From CAZBEJ01 sp964521305 (GTDB lineage Bacteria; Patescibacteriota; Microgenomatia; UBA1406; GWC2-37-13), in NCBI GenBank assembly GCA_964521305.1, contig CAZFQZ010000014.1, positions 1 to 21,837 of the forward strand: a stretch of 21,837 bases of DNA, in the 5' to 3' direction. The notes under the pieces were generated by a model, which did not search any database, was not told the DNA's origin, and was given only the letters and a program-made list of their open reading frames with translations. The position numbers were made by a program, and so were the translations under genes. Below, piece after piece: positions 6,835 to 15,027 of the stretch (its first letter is position 1; each line of letters opens with the position of its first letter).

Positions 6835-7503
6835 ATGAAAGAAAAAACAACAAGCAAGATATCGCCGACGCAGCGGGCGTTAAACGTTTGGGCAGTAATT
6901 CTTATAATCTGGAGTATCTATAGGGCAAATCTCCATATGCCGGATTGGTTCGATGAGTTCATTGCGAAACCGATCGTATTTATTATTCCGATATATTATT
7001 ATCTTTCCCATGTGGACAAAAAGAATTTTTTTCAGGCAATCTGGTTCAAGCCCAAACAGCTGGTTCAGGATATTTTATATGGTATCGGTGTCGGCGCGAT
7101 CTTTTTTGTCACCGCGGTAGCAGCAAATTATTTCAAATTCCACTCGTTATTCCATGTGAGCGGATCACTGACGCTGAAGAGCATTGGCTACGTCAGCATT
7201 CTTGCGCTGGCAACAGGTATCTCGGAAGAAATTTTGTCCCGCGGATTTGTACTGAAAAAACTGTATGAAGAATCCAGAAACATCTATACCTCGTCATTTT
7301 TCGCGAGCGTCCTTTTCTTTTTCCTGCACGTCCCCATACTTTTTACCACGACAAAGCTCTCAGGAAATATGCTGCTTCTATTTATGGCAACGGATCTTAT
7401 TTTGAGTCTGGTGAACTGTTTTATCTATCTCGACAGGAAGAGTTTGGTCGTTCCCATTCTTATACACGCGATGTATAATATCGCACTTGCGTTCTTCGTC
7501 TGA
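6835..7503 (+). CDS. CPBP-family intramembrane glutamic-type protease (Abi domain)
   Basis: The 222-residue membrane protein has about six to seven hydrophobic segments and the three motifs of the CPBP (CAAX protease and bacteriocin-processing, PF02517) family: EEILSR at 131-136 (EExxxR), FFFLH at 161-165 (FxxxH) and HAMYN at 211-215 (HxxxN). These residues form the intramembrane active site in the family. Eukaryotic members cut prenylated proteins; bacterial members are linked to bacteriocin immunity, protein secretion and surface-protein processing. The substrate here is unknown. It follows the XRE gene and ends 13 bases before the convergent glycosyltransferase gene. All catalytic residues are intact, so it is likely active. 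Confidence 0.88.
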   Translation: MKEKTTSKISPTQRALNVWAVILIIWSIYRANLHMPDWFDEFIAKPIVFIIPIYYYLSHVDKKNFFQAIWFKPKQLVQDILYGIGVGAIFFVTAVAANYFKFHSLFHVSGSLTLKSIGYVSILALATGISEEILSRGFVLKKLYEESRNIYTSSFFASVLFFFLHVPILFTTTKLSGNMLLLFMATDLILSLVNCFIYLDRKSLVVPILIHAMYNIALAFFV

Positions 7504-7516
7504 TTTCGGATACGAA

Positions 7517-8401
7517 CTATTCTACAAAGTTTTGCAACACTTCCTTATCCGACATGAGAGCCGTTCTCCTTTTTATCCGCGGTAAAAAAGAAAGCGCCAG
7601 ATAAAATCCTTTGACGAAAGCGAACTCGCCTTTTATTGCATAGTACATAAGATTTACGGGAAGCATAAGTATATGGGAAAGAATGAGTTTCGTATCCGTG
7701 ATATTTTTCCAGATAAACAGGAATTGGTTGCGATAAGCTATAGATCTGACATACTCTTTCTTGAACTGGGTTCCGATGGTGGACTCGTGATGGTGAATGA
7801 CCGTTACCGAAGGGTCGAACAGGACAACATATCCGGATTTCCAGGCACGGTACGAGAGATCGATATCCTCCCAGTAAAAAGGCGAGTAATCAGGATCCAT
7901 GCCGTTGAACTTATTGAATAAATCGTGTCTGATGAGACATGAGCCGCCTTCTGCCCAAGCGTTATTGCCCGCTTTAGAGGTATCAGGAACAGCGCTGTGG
8001 TGAATGAAGTCCCGCTTCCAGAAAAGCCTGTTTTTGCCGACGATTCTGCCGTTTTTTTCCTTCTGCGAAAAGCTGATGCTAAATAGATTTTTGTGCGAAT
8101 TGAACAAACGCGCGGCATGCTCGTATCCATTATCTTTGAGAAGAACGTCGTCGTTCAACAGCATAAGAATATCGTTTGATGCCAGTTTTGCAGCGTCATT
8201 TATCGAGCGAGCAAAGCCTTCGTTTTTTTTGTGCTCGATGAGTTTGACGTTTTTCCATTGTTTCAGTTCATTGTTAAGTGAGCGATCGGGATTGTCGTTG
8301 ACGACGATGATTTCTTCATCCGCAAGATAGCGGATGTTATGTCGGAGATTTGCCAGGAGTTGATCATGATTCGTATAGGTCGGAATGATGATTGATATCA
8401 T
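7517..8401 (-). CDS. GT2-family glycosyltransferase (rhamnosyltransferase-like)
   Basis: The 294-residue enzyme has a GT-A fold: MISIIIPTYTNHDQ at the start with the nucleotide-binding strand, VVNDNPD near 33-39, the metal-binding NDD at 83-85 (in LLNDDVLL), and the acceptor-side motif YWEDIDLSYRAWK at 176-188 containing the likely catalytic ED. Such GT2 enzymes transfer a sugar from a nucleotide donor to a growing lipid-linked glycan on the cytoplasmic face. A hydrophobic stretch near 240-275 may anchor it to the membrane. Its ATG overlaps the stop of the upstream GT4 gene by 4 bases (ATGA), indicating translational coupling. It is the last gene of a three-gene minus-strand operon beginning at 10222. 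The donor sugar cannot be read from the sequence. Confidence 0.9.
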   Translation of the reverse strand: MISIIIPTYTNHDQLLANLRHNIRYLADEEIIVVNDNPDRSLNNELKQWKNVKLIEHKKNEGFARSINDAAKLASNDILMLLNDDVLLKDNGYEHAARLFNSHKNLFSISFSQKEKNGRIVGKNRLFWKRDFIHHSAVPDTSKAGNNAWAEGGSCLIRHDLFNKFNGMDPDYSPFYWEDIDLSYRAWKSGYVVLFDPSVTVIHHHESTIGTQFKKEYVRSIAYRNQFLFIWKNITDTKLILSHILMLPVNLMYYAIKGEFAFVKGFYLALSFLPRIKRRTALMSDKEVLQNFVE

Positions 8402-9474
8402 AAAAAGAGTTCTTTTATGCGATTTTTAAACTGGGAATATGAAAGTTTCGTACGGATGTATGACTGGGCTTTTTTGGGCAGAATACCTTTTTTATCCATC
8501 AACGCATTTTCCATCTTTTTAAATAATTCCTCCTTTGTCAAAAACAGGAAACCGGTTGCCCCGTCCTCGATCAACTCTTTCGGTCCGCCAGCACTATAGC
8601 AAAACACGATGCAGCCCGATGCCATTGCTTCGAGTGGCGTGATACCCAGATGCTCAACATTTTCAGGATGTTCGTTTTCATCATATCCTAAGCCGGTAAA
8701 ATGCCAAAAAAACCTTGCTTCCTGGTACAATCGGGACAGTTCGGCGTATGAAACGTTCGACTTTAATTCTATCGAGGGATCACGGCCGATTTTCTTTTTG
8801 AGCGAGTTGAAAAATTCCTGATCGTCTTCGGTTTTGAGACCGCCGGCCAAGACAAGTTTATATTCTTTGAAATCCACGTTTGCATCGCGCAGTTCTCTGT
8901 ACCATTCAATAATCCGTTCCTGCTGTTTGCTGTGCAGATGTCCAAAAAATCTGCCGACCGAGAGGATGACGGGTTGCTTCTTCGGATTTCGCCCAAGAGA
9001 GGAGGGGATAGTAATGTACGGATACAGGGTTTCTGACCGGGTACCCCACCGTTTCATCATCCTCTGATTGAACAACGAATGGGTGATAAATATAGTGTTA
9101 TTCAGTTTCAGTTTGTCCATAACGGAAAGGTTGTAAAGAGATTTCTGCGGAATCATGGCATAAACGAAGTTTTTTTTCGCAGAGCTGAATGTATAGCTGC
9201 CGTCGGTTATGTAAAAAAAAAGATCGAGCGATTTAAGGATATTTATTCTTTGCAGGATGTTGAGCCGTGTAATATCCGGAAGATAGGATACAGAAGGCAA
9301 GTTGAGATGAAATCTGTTCTCTATATCATTATTGAGGTCGGCGTCCCAAAAAACAAACGGTTGATATCCGTATTCGCCCAAAGCCTTGGCTATCGAAAGC
9401 AGGTAACGCTCGCCGCCGCCGAGTACATCCAAATAGGGGTCATAAAACCCCGCTTTTTTTGTCGTGTGACGCAT
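8398..9474 (-). CDS. GT4-family glycosyltransferase (group 1, ALG11-like)
   Basis: The 358-residue protein has the two-domain GT-B plan. The N-terminal acceptor domain begins GFYDPYLDVLGGGERYLLSIA at about 9-29 (the GGGER glycine loop; the quoted stretch is the family's usual opening). The C-terminal domain carries PVILSVGRFFGHLHSKQQE at about 168-186 and the donor-binding E-x7-E motif from E274 to E282 in EHLGITPLEAMASG, followed by GGPKELIEDG. ALG11-like mannosyltransferases share this layout, so mannose is a possible donor, but this is only family resemblance. The start ATG at 9474 lies 35 bases inside the upstream GT2 gene; no closer in-frame start is present. The GT2 gene downstream overlaps its stop by 4 bases. 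Confidence 0.9.
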   Translation of the reverse strand: MRHTTKKAGFYDPYLDVLGGGERYLLSIAKALGEYGYQPFVFWDADLNNDIENRFHLNLPSVSYLPDITRLNILQRINILKSLDLFFYITDGSYTFSSAKKNFVYAMIPQKSLYNLSVMDKLKLNNTIFITHSLFNQRMMKRWGTRSETLYPYITIPSSLGRNPKKQPVILSVGRFFGHLHSKQQERIIEWYRELRDANVDFKEYKLVLAGGLKTEDDQEFFNSLKKKIGRDPSIELKSNVSYAELSRLYQEARFFWHFTGLGYDENEHPENVEHLGITPLEAMASGCIVFCYSAGGPKELIEDGATGFLFLTKEELFKKMENALMDKKGILPKKAQSYIRTKLSYSQFKNRIKELFL

Positions 9475-10222
9475 GGTTTTTTTCGTACAAATACAAATAA
9501 GTGATTGTTTTGGAAAACGCTTGATAGACTCCTTCTATTATACCAATCGGGCCGTCAAGAAAGCCGAGATCCCTTAACAGTCTCCGGTATGATTCGGCAA
9601 CGAATTTTCGGAAAAAAGTGAAGATTGACACCTGTTTTTTTACGCGGTAAAGCAGATCCGACTCAAGATCCTCAAACGTGAGCGTTTTATCGACCATGGC
9701 GGCGATATCCCTGTGAAAATAATGGATAAATGCACTGTTCAAATAACCCTGTTTGCCTTTAATATGCGGGGTCGAGTGAATTTCCTTTGGCCATGAAACA
9801 AAATACTTCTTATTGATCAGCCGGATTTGATAGTCCGGCCACCACCCGCCGTGTTTAAGCCATTTTACCCGGGAAAAAATATTCTTGCGGGGAACTTTGA
9901 ATGAGGAGTATTCCGTAGATTGAATTGTATGCCTTATTTCTTCTGAAAGTTCCGGAGTCATGCGTTCGTCGGTGTCCAAAATAAATACCCAGTCGCCGGG
10001 AGATTTTTCCATGCCAAAGTTACGCGATGGTTCGACATAACGGGTATATCGATAAGAATATACGACACCGCCATGTTTTTTCGCCAGAAGTGCCGTGTTA
10101 TCGTTGCTCTCCATGTCAATAACCGTAATGGTTTTGCTTAGGATTTTTGCCGATTCGATACAGTCTCCAATATCCTGTCCGGAATTATGAGAGTGTATGA
10201 CGACGCCTATGCTATAATTCAT
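9440..10222 (-). CDS. GT2-family glycosyltransferase (WaaE/KdtX-like)
   Basis: The 260-residue enzyme matches the WaaE/KdtX type of GT2 proteins, which add glucose or a similar sugar to heptose or other core residues. It shows a short N-terminal strand (GVVIHSHNSG), the DTDER metal/nucleotide motif at 83-87, and GGWWPDYQIRL at 125-135, which is highly characteristic of this subgroup. I chose ATG at 10222 because the family starts here (MNYSIGVVIHSHN) and because a TACAAT box ends 8 bases upstream. Reading back to 10270 would add 16 residues that run into the divergent neighbour. It is the first gene of the minus-strand trio. Its 3' end overlaps the GT4 gene by 35 bases. The true acceptor in this organism is unknown, since lipid A is not expected in CPR bacteria. 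Confidence 0.88.
   Translation of the reverse strand: MNYSIGVVIHSHNSGQDIGDCIESAKILSKTITVIDMESNDNTALLAKKHGGVVYSYRYTRYVEPSRNFGMEKSPGDWVFILDTDERMTPELSEEIRHTIQSTEYSSFKVPRKNIFSRVKWLKHGGWWPDYQIRLINKKYFVSWPKEIHSTPHIKGKQGYLNSAFIHYFHRDIAAMVDKTLTFEDLESDLLYRVKKQVSIFTFFRKFVAESYRRLLRDLGFLDGPIGIIEGVYQAFSKTITYLYLYEKNHASHDKKSGVL
10213..10218 (+). promoter_or_regulatory. Putative -10 box (TATAAT) for the plus-strand GT-C operon, inside the divergent GT2 gene
   Basis: A perfect TATAAT lies 24 bases before ATG 10243, within the first codons of the divergent GT2 gene. It predicts a short leader of about 17 bases without a Shine-Dalgarno. Confidence 0.4.
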
Positions 10223-10230
10223 ATAAGCTA

Positions 10231-10236
10231 ATTGTA
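10231..10236 (-). promoter_or_regulatory. Putative -10 box (TACAAT) for the GT2-GT4-GT2 operon
   Basis: TACAAT on the minus strand ends 8 bases before ATG 10222, giving a leaderless arrangement. It lies in the 20-base gap between the two divergent starts, downstream of the opposing TATAAT, so the two promoters interlock. Confidence 0.4.
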
Positions 10237-10242
10237 CATCAT

Positions 10243-11865
10243 ATGTTGACAAGGCGTCTTCATCTAACAACCACTGCCGTTATCCTTTCTCTTTTTGTCA
10301 TCGTCGGCTTGATCCTCAGATCGGTATATATTGACAAGATTACTTTTTTTTATGACCAGGCCCGCGATGCGTTTGAGTCGATAAATATGATCACCCGACA
10401 TCATCCGAAACTGCTCGGTCCGTCGACGGACATACCCGGATTGTTTCACGGTCCTTTATATTGGTATATTTTATCACCGTTTTATTACTTCTCACGCGGC
10501 AATGTTATTGTTGCCCGTTTCGTGCTTATCATCCTCAGCCTGTTTAATATTCCGCTCATATATTATTTCGCGAGGCAGTTGTTTAGGGAAAAAAGCATTG
10601 CGTTATTGAGCGCTTTTTTTATCGCGATATCGTTCGAAACTGTCCAGTATAGTCGTTGGTTGTCGAACCCTTCGCCAGCGGTATTGAGTTTAGGATTATT
10701 TTTCCTCGGATTGTGGGCATTTATGACAAAAAAGAGTTGGGGGTTGCCATTGTTTTTATTGGGTTGGGGATTGTCAATCCAGTTCCAGTTTTTTCTGGTT
10801 TATGAACTGGTGATCATAGCAATCGCAGTTATCGTTGTCGTTTTGCAAAAAAAGAAAAAGCCGCTTGTCGTGCCGAATAAAGTGAACACGACTCTTTTCG
10901 TCCTGTTTTTGTTATCCGTTTCAACGTTCGCGATCGCCGAGGTGAAATTCAGGCTCCAGGGCATCCGAGCCCTGGTGAATTTCCTTTTGGAAAAAAAAGA
11001 AACAACTCCGGATTATGTGGCGATTTTGCAGAAGTTTGCGGACAGTCTCGTATCGAACATCAAATTCAATTTCTTCAACAATCAGATAATTGCCTGGATT
11101 GTATTACTGGGAATATGTGCCTATGTGGGATGGGTGCTTTACAGGAAGACGCGATATCGATATCAGATTTTATTCCTGTTTTTGTGGTTCATATCGCCGG
11201 TAATCCTGTATGTTATCGAAGGAACCAATGCTTACTTTCTCAATATCGGCAACGCGTACCCGCTGATTCTTCTGGCAAGCCTCATATTATACGAGTTTCT
11301 CATCAAAGATAAAACCGTTTTGTTGAAATCGATATTCCTTCTCATCCTTGCCGCTATAATTATCAATAATGTGTATTTGGTGGCAGCGAATGATAAGCAT
11401 GGCGAAACATTATTTGCTATCCAGCAGGATATGCTCTATCCGTATCAACACGAGGCACTTGACTGGATTTATATGGAAAGCAAGGGTCAACCGTTCGCCA
11501 TAGATACGGTTACCAATCCATTATTCATCAATACGACCTGGGCGTTCCAGTTTAATTACTATGGAAAGCGAAAATATGGGTATATGCCGATGTGGCTCGG
11601 ATATCCGCAGCAGGATTATCCCGGCGGAAATGTGCAGTATGGAAATATTCCCGACAGGCATAATCAGTTATTCTTTGTCATATATGAACCGATTGAAGGC
11701 ATCCCGTTATCATATTATAAAGGATACAGAACATACGAAAACCTGCGATCATACGTAATCAAAACAAAGAAAATCCGCAGTTTTGTTATTGAAAAACGGA
11801 AGCTGACGTCGAATGCACCATTTTCCCGTGATGATTTATATAAAATCGCGACGCATCAAAATTAA
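10243..11865 (+). CDS. GT-C-type membrane glycosyltransferase (RgtA/ArnT-like), paralogue of 13321-14889
   Basis: The 540-residue polytopic protein has about ten to twelve hydrophobic segments, with an extracytoplasmic first loop holding FYDQARD at 36-42 and LLGPSTDIPGLFHGP at about 57-71. The acidic residue after the first membrane helix is the mark of GT-C enzymes, which use polyprenyl-phosphate sugars outside the cytoplasmic membrane. The same DxARD...GP...PG.F.GP signature recurs in the gene two places downstream. After the membrane part, about 120 residues form a soluble C-terminal domain rich in aromatic residues (YPYQHEALDWIY near 402-413). It begins the plus-strand trio of GT-C genes and diverges from the WaaE-like gene. 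The sugar and acceptor are unknown; protein or glycolipid glycosylation are both possible. Confidence 0.75.
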   Translation: MLTRRLHLTTTAVILSLFVIVGLILRSVYIDKITFFYDQARDAFESINMITRHHPKLLGPSTDIPGLFHGPLYWYILSPFYYFSRGNVIVARFVLIILSLFNIPLIYYFARQLFREKSIALLSAFFIAISFETVQYSRWLSNPSPAVLSLGLFFLGLWAFMTKKSWGLPLFLLGWGLSIQFQFFLVYELVIIAIAVIVVVLQKKKKPLVVPNKVNTTLFVLFLLSVSTFAIAEVKFRLQGIRALVNFLLEKKETTPDYVAILQKFADSLVSNIKFNFFNNQIIAWIVLLGICAYVGWVLYRKTRYRYQILFLFLWFISPVILYVIEGTNAYFLNIGNAYPLILLASLILYEFLIKDKTVLLKSIFLLILAAIIINNVYLVAANDKHGETLFAIQQDMLYPYQHEALDWIYMESKGQPFAIDTVTNPLFINTTWAFQFNYYGKRKYGYMPMWLGYPQQDYPGGNVQYGNIPDRHNQLFFVIYEPIEGIPLSYYKGYRTYENLRSYVIKTKKIRSFVIEKRKLTSNAPFSRDDLYKIATHQN

Positions 11866-11870
11866 TACGT

Positions 11871-13319
11871 ATGAAAAAAATCAAAGAGACCGTAAAACAG
11901 ATCAGGCAAAAAAAACATATGCTTTCATATGTTATTCTTTTCGCAAGTTTTGTATTAGCGGTCTATATATGTTTTTACAAACTAGGATCTGCGCTTGAAA
12001 ACTGGGATGAAGCATGGTATGCGGATGTGGTACGTCATATGATCCGGTCGAGAGAGTATTTTGTGATGTACTGGAACAGGGAAATATTTTTGGACAAACC
12101 ACCGTTATATATGTGGTTGACCGTTCCATTTGTCAAGATACTCGGCATGAAGGAAATCGCGTTCCGTCTGGTTTCAGCTGTTTCAGGATTTTTAACCATC
12201 GTGCTCATCGTTATTTCGGCTTACCGCATGTACGGATTGGTTCCCGCTCTTGTTGCATTCAGTACACTGGCTTTTAACAATATTTATATCTGGCGCGTAC
12301 GAAGCGGAAATCTCGATTCACTCTTAACATTCCTTTTTGTATTGGCGTATTTTTTTATGATAAAAAAAACCAGGTACAGATATCCGATTCTCGGCATCAT
12401 TTTCGGTTTGATATATCTTGAAAAATTGACAATAGTATTTCTGCCGCTTGCAGTTTTTATCATACTTGAACTGATTTACGAAAACCGGAGAGTAATTTTG
12501 CGCATTCCGTATTACCTTATACTTGCTCTTTTAATGGTCGCTCTGGGAGGATTTTGGTTGCATATAGGCACGCAGAAAGCAGGAGGCCAGTTTTCAGATT
12601 ATTTCCTGAATCGTGCGGACCAGGGTGTTTCAAATGTCAGCATTGCTAATTTCAAGACTGATTACATAAGGTACATGTACTATTCCCTGCAGCGCAGATT
12701 TTTCTGGTTGGTACTCATTGGAGGCGCAATTGCTTTATTTAAACTCAGGGACAAAAAATATCTTGCCCAGATTTTATTCGCATTTGCATTGGTGGCGCAG
12801 CTGAGTTTTACGACGAGAACCAATAATTGGTATATATTACCGTCGGTTCCGTTCTGGTCTCTTTTGGCCGCACTGGCAACATATTATATTTTTAATCTGT
12901 TCAGGAATAATATTGCGGTTGTTTTATTGTTCTGTCTGTTCGCAGGATATTTCTCCTATAAAACATTTGTCGTAAATGTTCAGTCGATTATTTATACTTC
13001 GGGCCCTGAGAACCTTAAACAGAGCAGTTTGATAATTAACAAACGTTCGAATTATAATGATATTGTTGTGCGTCTTGACCAGCTGTATCCCAGCTCGATT
13101 TTTTATACGGATAGGAAAGTGTTGTCATCGCCGGATTGGGTCAGTACGGGCGGTTTGTTTATCAGCAGGGATGATGTTGCAAAAGAAGCACAATCTAAAC
13201 AAATTAAATGGATCTTTGGAACAAATGACGAAGTAGAACAATTTCTGAAGGGACGGGATACGAAATTGTATAAGAAGATACAGGCAAATAACGAAGAAAC
13301 AATTTTACAGGTATTGTAA
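11871..13319 (+). CDS. GT-C membrane glycosyltransferase, PMT/ArnT family (PMT_2-like)
   Basis: The 482-residue membrane protein has the classic ArnT/PMT_2 signature: NWDEAWYADVVRHM at 45-58 with the catalytic-type D46-E47, and FLDKPPLYMWL at 73-83, followed by about ten membrane helices and a short soluble tail from about 380 onward. ArnT-type enzymes transfer a sugar from undecaprenyl phosphate; PMT enzymes use dolichyl phosphate mannose to modify proteins. Which applies here cannot be told. It starts 5 bases after the preceding GT-C gene and ends 1 base before the next one, so the three are surely one operon. No Shine-Dalgarno precedes it. This is the most canonical GT-C enzyme in the cluster. 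Confidence 0.88.
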   Translation: MKKIKETVKQIRQKKHMLSYVILFASFVLAVYICFYKLGSALENWDEAWYADVVRHMIRSREYFVMYWNREIFLDKPPLYMWLTVPFVKILGMKEIAFRLVSAVSGFLTIVLIVISAYRMYGLVPALVAFSTLAFNNIYIWRVRSGNLDSLLTFLFVLAYFFMIKKTRYRYPILGIIFGLIYLEKLTIVFLPLAVFIILELIYENRRVILRIPYYLILALLMVALGGFWLHIGTQKAGGQFSDYFLNRADQGVSNVSIANFKTDYIRYMYYSLQRRFFWLVLIGGAIALFKLRDKKYLAQILFAFALVAQLSFTTRTNNWYILPSVPFWSLLAALATYYIFNLFRNNIAVVLLFCLFAGYFSYKTFVVNVQSIIYTSGPENLKQSSLIINKRSNYNDIVVRLDQLYPSSIFYTDRKVLSSPDWVSTGGLFISRDDVAKEAQSKQIKWIFGTNDEVEQFLKGRDTKLYKKIQANNEETILQVL

Positions 13320-13320
13320 C

Positions 13321-14889
13321 ATGAAAAAAAAATCAGCTGAAACCAAAACAGGATTCCGGAAATTGCCCCCTTTCATATTTTTGATAGCGGTTTTAGTTCC
13401 TTTATTTCTTACTCTTCGCACAGTCATCTTCGGTTTTTTCCCTTTCTGGTATGACCCGGCAAGAGATATGCTGCTTGCTGCGGCAAACCTTAAGAAAATA
13501 AGCCTTATTGGACCTCCTTCCGGAATTCCCGGCATTTTTTATGGACCATACTGGATTTGGTTTTTGAGTTTGGCCGAATTATTAGGTAAAGATCCTCGTA
13601 TCGTTACCTTTATCATTCAGACGATTCCTTATTATGTCGTATTGCCGATACTGTTGTATATCATCGGGAAAAAAATGTTCAACAGATACAGCATCGTTAT
13701 CGTGTGGACGTTGTTCATGTTTTCGTTCATCAGGTATACGAACCAGTTATGGAATCCGCACCTCGCACCGTTGATTTTTTTTGGCATCGTGATGGTTATT
13801 CTGCATATGTCTTTCCGGAAAATCGATACATCCTTACTTTTCTTATCCGGTTTGCTGGGAGTGTTGCAGGGACTGTTGATCAATTTCCATATCTCGTTCG
13901 GTACAGCCATATTCGTTTCCCTGACGTTCTATTACTTGATGCGACTGATCATTGTTGTGAAGGAGAGAAAACAATTGATCTGGCGTCTTTTGACGATTAT
14001 CATTTCGGCGGTTTGCCTCGGTATCGGGTTTATGTTTACCATGATTCCCACAATGGTATTTGAGATGCGCCATGGATTCAATCAGATAAAAACATTGATA
14101 ATGACTCTGAATAAGTCATACATCCATGGTACTGCGGCCGTCGGACAAGTTGGTATGAGTAGCAGACAAATATTGGCATCATTACTCGAACGAGCCACTC
14201 TGTTATTACAGTTGCCATCGGTGTTGAATGTTGTCATTGCGCTTATCATTGCGATTCTGCTCATCGGCGTCGTTGTGACGAAAAAAAACGAGATTAACAT
14301 GTATCAAAAAAGATTCCTGCTGTTTTTTTGTGCGGCGATAGCGGGTATTCTCGTCGTATACCTCAGTTCGAAAAACCCCGTTTGGTCATATCACTTTGTC
14401 GGCGTTGAAGTACTGTTTGTTTATGTGTTTCTGGTTATTCTCGATCATGTGCCGTTTTTGAGAAAAGTATTATTCCTTTGGGCCACGATTCTTGTCGTTA
14501 CCAATTATGTATCGGCGCTAAGACCGGTTGCCGCATCAGCAGATATTACCGATCTTTCGAGGATGGAAAAAAATGTGCAATTTATTTTTTACAATGCACA
14601 AAAGATGCCATTCGCTTATGTTGCAAAAAATCCTGCGATCTATACGTATGATTATGACTATTTGTTTTACTGGCTTGGCACAGATCTATATCATTTTGTT
14701 CCGAAAAATACGGTAACGGATTCATCAGAGATCGTATATGTGATTATTCCGAAGGCACAATTGTCCGATAAGAAAGGTTTCGTCGAAAACAGAACACCGG
14801 AAAAAGAATATATGACGGTGAATGAATGGTATGGAATTGATGGAACGTTGATAATCCGAAGACAATTGAAAAATATTCAAACTAAATAG
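13321..14889 (+). CDS. GT-C-type membrane glycosyltransferase, paralogue of 10243-11865
   Basis: The 522-residue polytopic protein repeats the signature of the first operon gene: FWYDPARDML at 42-51 and LIGPPSGIPGIFYGP at 62-76, then about eleven hydrophobic segments and a soluble C-terminal region of about 100 residues. Conservation of D, ARD and the GP/PG.F.GP loop in two otherwise different sequences supports a shared active site in the first extracytoplasmic loop. It begins 1 base after the PMT-like gene. The stop codon TAG is part of the left arm of the foldback element at 14879-14995. RgtA/B/C/D-like transferase is the nearest family in style; donor and acceptor are unknown. Confidence 0.75.
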   Translation: MKKKSAETKTGFRKLPPFIFLIAVLVPLFLTLRTVIFGFFPFWYDPARDMLLAAANLKKISLIGPPSGIPGIFYGPYWIWFLSLAELLGKDPRIVTFIIQTIPYYVVLPILLYIIGKKMFNRYSIVIVWTLFMFSFIRYTNQLWNPHLAPLIFFGIVMVILHMSFRKIDTSLLFLSGLLGVLQGLLINFHISFGTAIFVSLTFYYLMRLIIVVKERKQLIWRLLTIIISAVCLGIGFMFTMIPTMVFEMRHGFNQIKTLIMTLNKSYIHGTAAVGQVGMSSRQILASLLERATLLLQLPSVLNVVIALIIAILLIGVVVTKKNEINMYQKRFLLFFCAAIAGILVVYLSSKNPVWSYHFVGVEVLFVYVFLVILDHVPFLRKVLFLWATILVVTNYVSALRPVAASADITDLSRMEKNVQFIFYNAQKMPFAYVAKNPAIYTYDYDYLFYWLGTDLYHFVPKNTVTDSSEIVYVIIPKAQLSDKKGFVENRTPEKEYMTVNEWYGIDGTLIIRRQLKNIQTK

Positions 14890-14995
14890 ATTCTGCCGAT
14901 CGGGATTATCCCGTCAGTACTCGCAACCAGCGAAAGGATGGAAAAATTGCTGCGTGCTGACAGGAGACCCTTCCCTCGCATCACCTATTTAGTTT
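14879..14995. repeat. Foldback element with 11-base perfect terminal inverted repeats and nested hairpins
   Basis: AAACTAAATAG at 14879-14889 is the exact reverse complement of CTATTTAGTTT at 14985-14995. Inside are a CGGGA-TTA-TCCCG hairpin (14901-14913), a stem GTCAG (14913-14917) with CTGAC (14957-14961), and within it CGC/CAGC (14922-14924, 14928-14931) pairing with GCTGCG (14949-14954) around a GAAA-containing loop. GGGA at 14902 can alternatively pair with TCCC at 14972-14975, extending to CGA/TCG and TGC/GCA; this is exclusive with the local hairpin. The core is more GC-rich than its flanks. It could be a structured RNA or attenuator before the next gene, an operon-end element, or a small palindromic mobile repeat. 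No U-run follows the GC-rich stems, so it is not a standard terminator. Confidence 0.6.
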
Positions 14996-15027
14996 TATAT
15001 TAAAATATTTTAAGAAAACTATTTTAT

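Noticed and set aside
7490..7530. TTCGT...ACGAA inverted repeat between the convergent CPBP and GT2 genes as a terminator
   Set aside because: The stem is only 5 bases with a 12-base loop and no T-run on either side.
14895..14980. Fragments resembling a TPP riboswitch (CTGACA, ACCCTT, and a GATC-GGGATTATCCC stretch)
   Set aside because: The pieces are in the wrong order for the thi-box, key positions differ (CTGACA for CTGAGA), and the downstream gene is a glycosyltransferase with no thiamine link.
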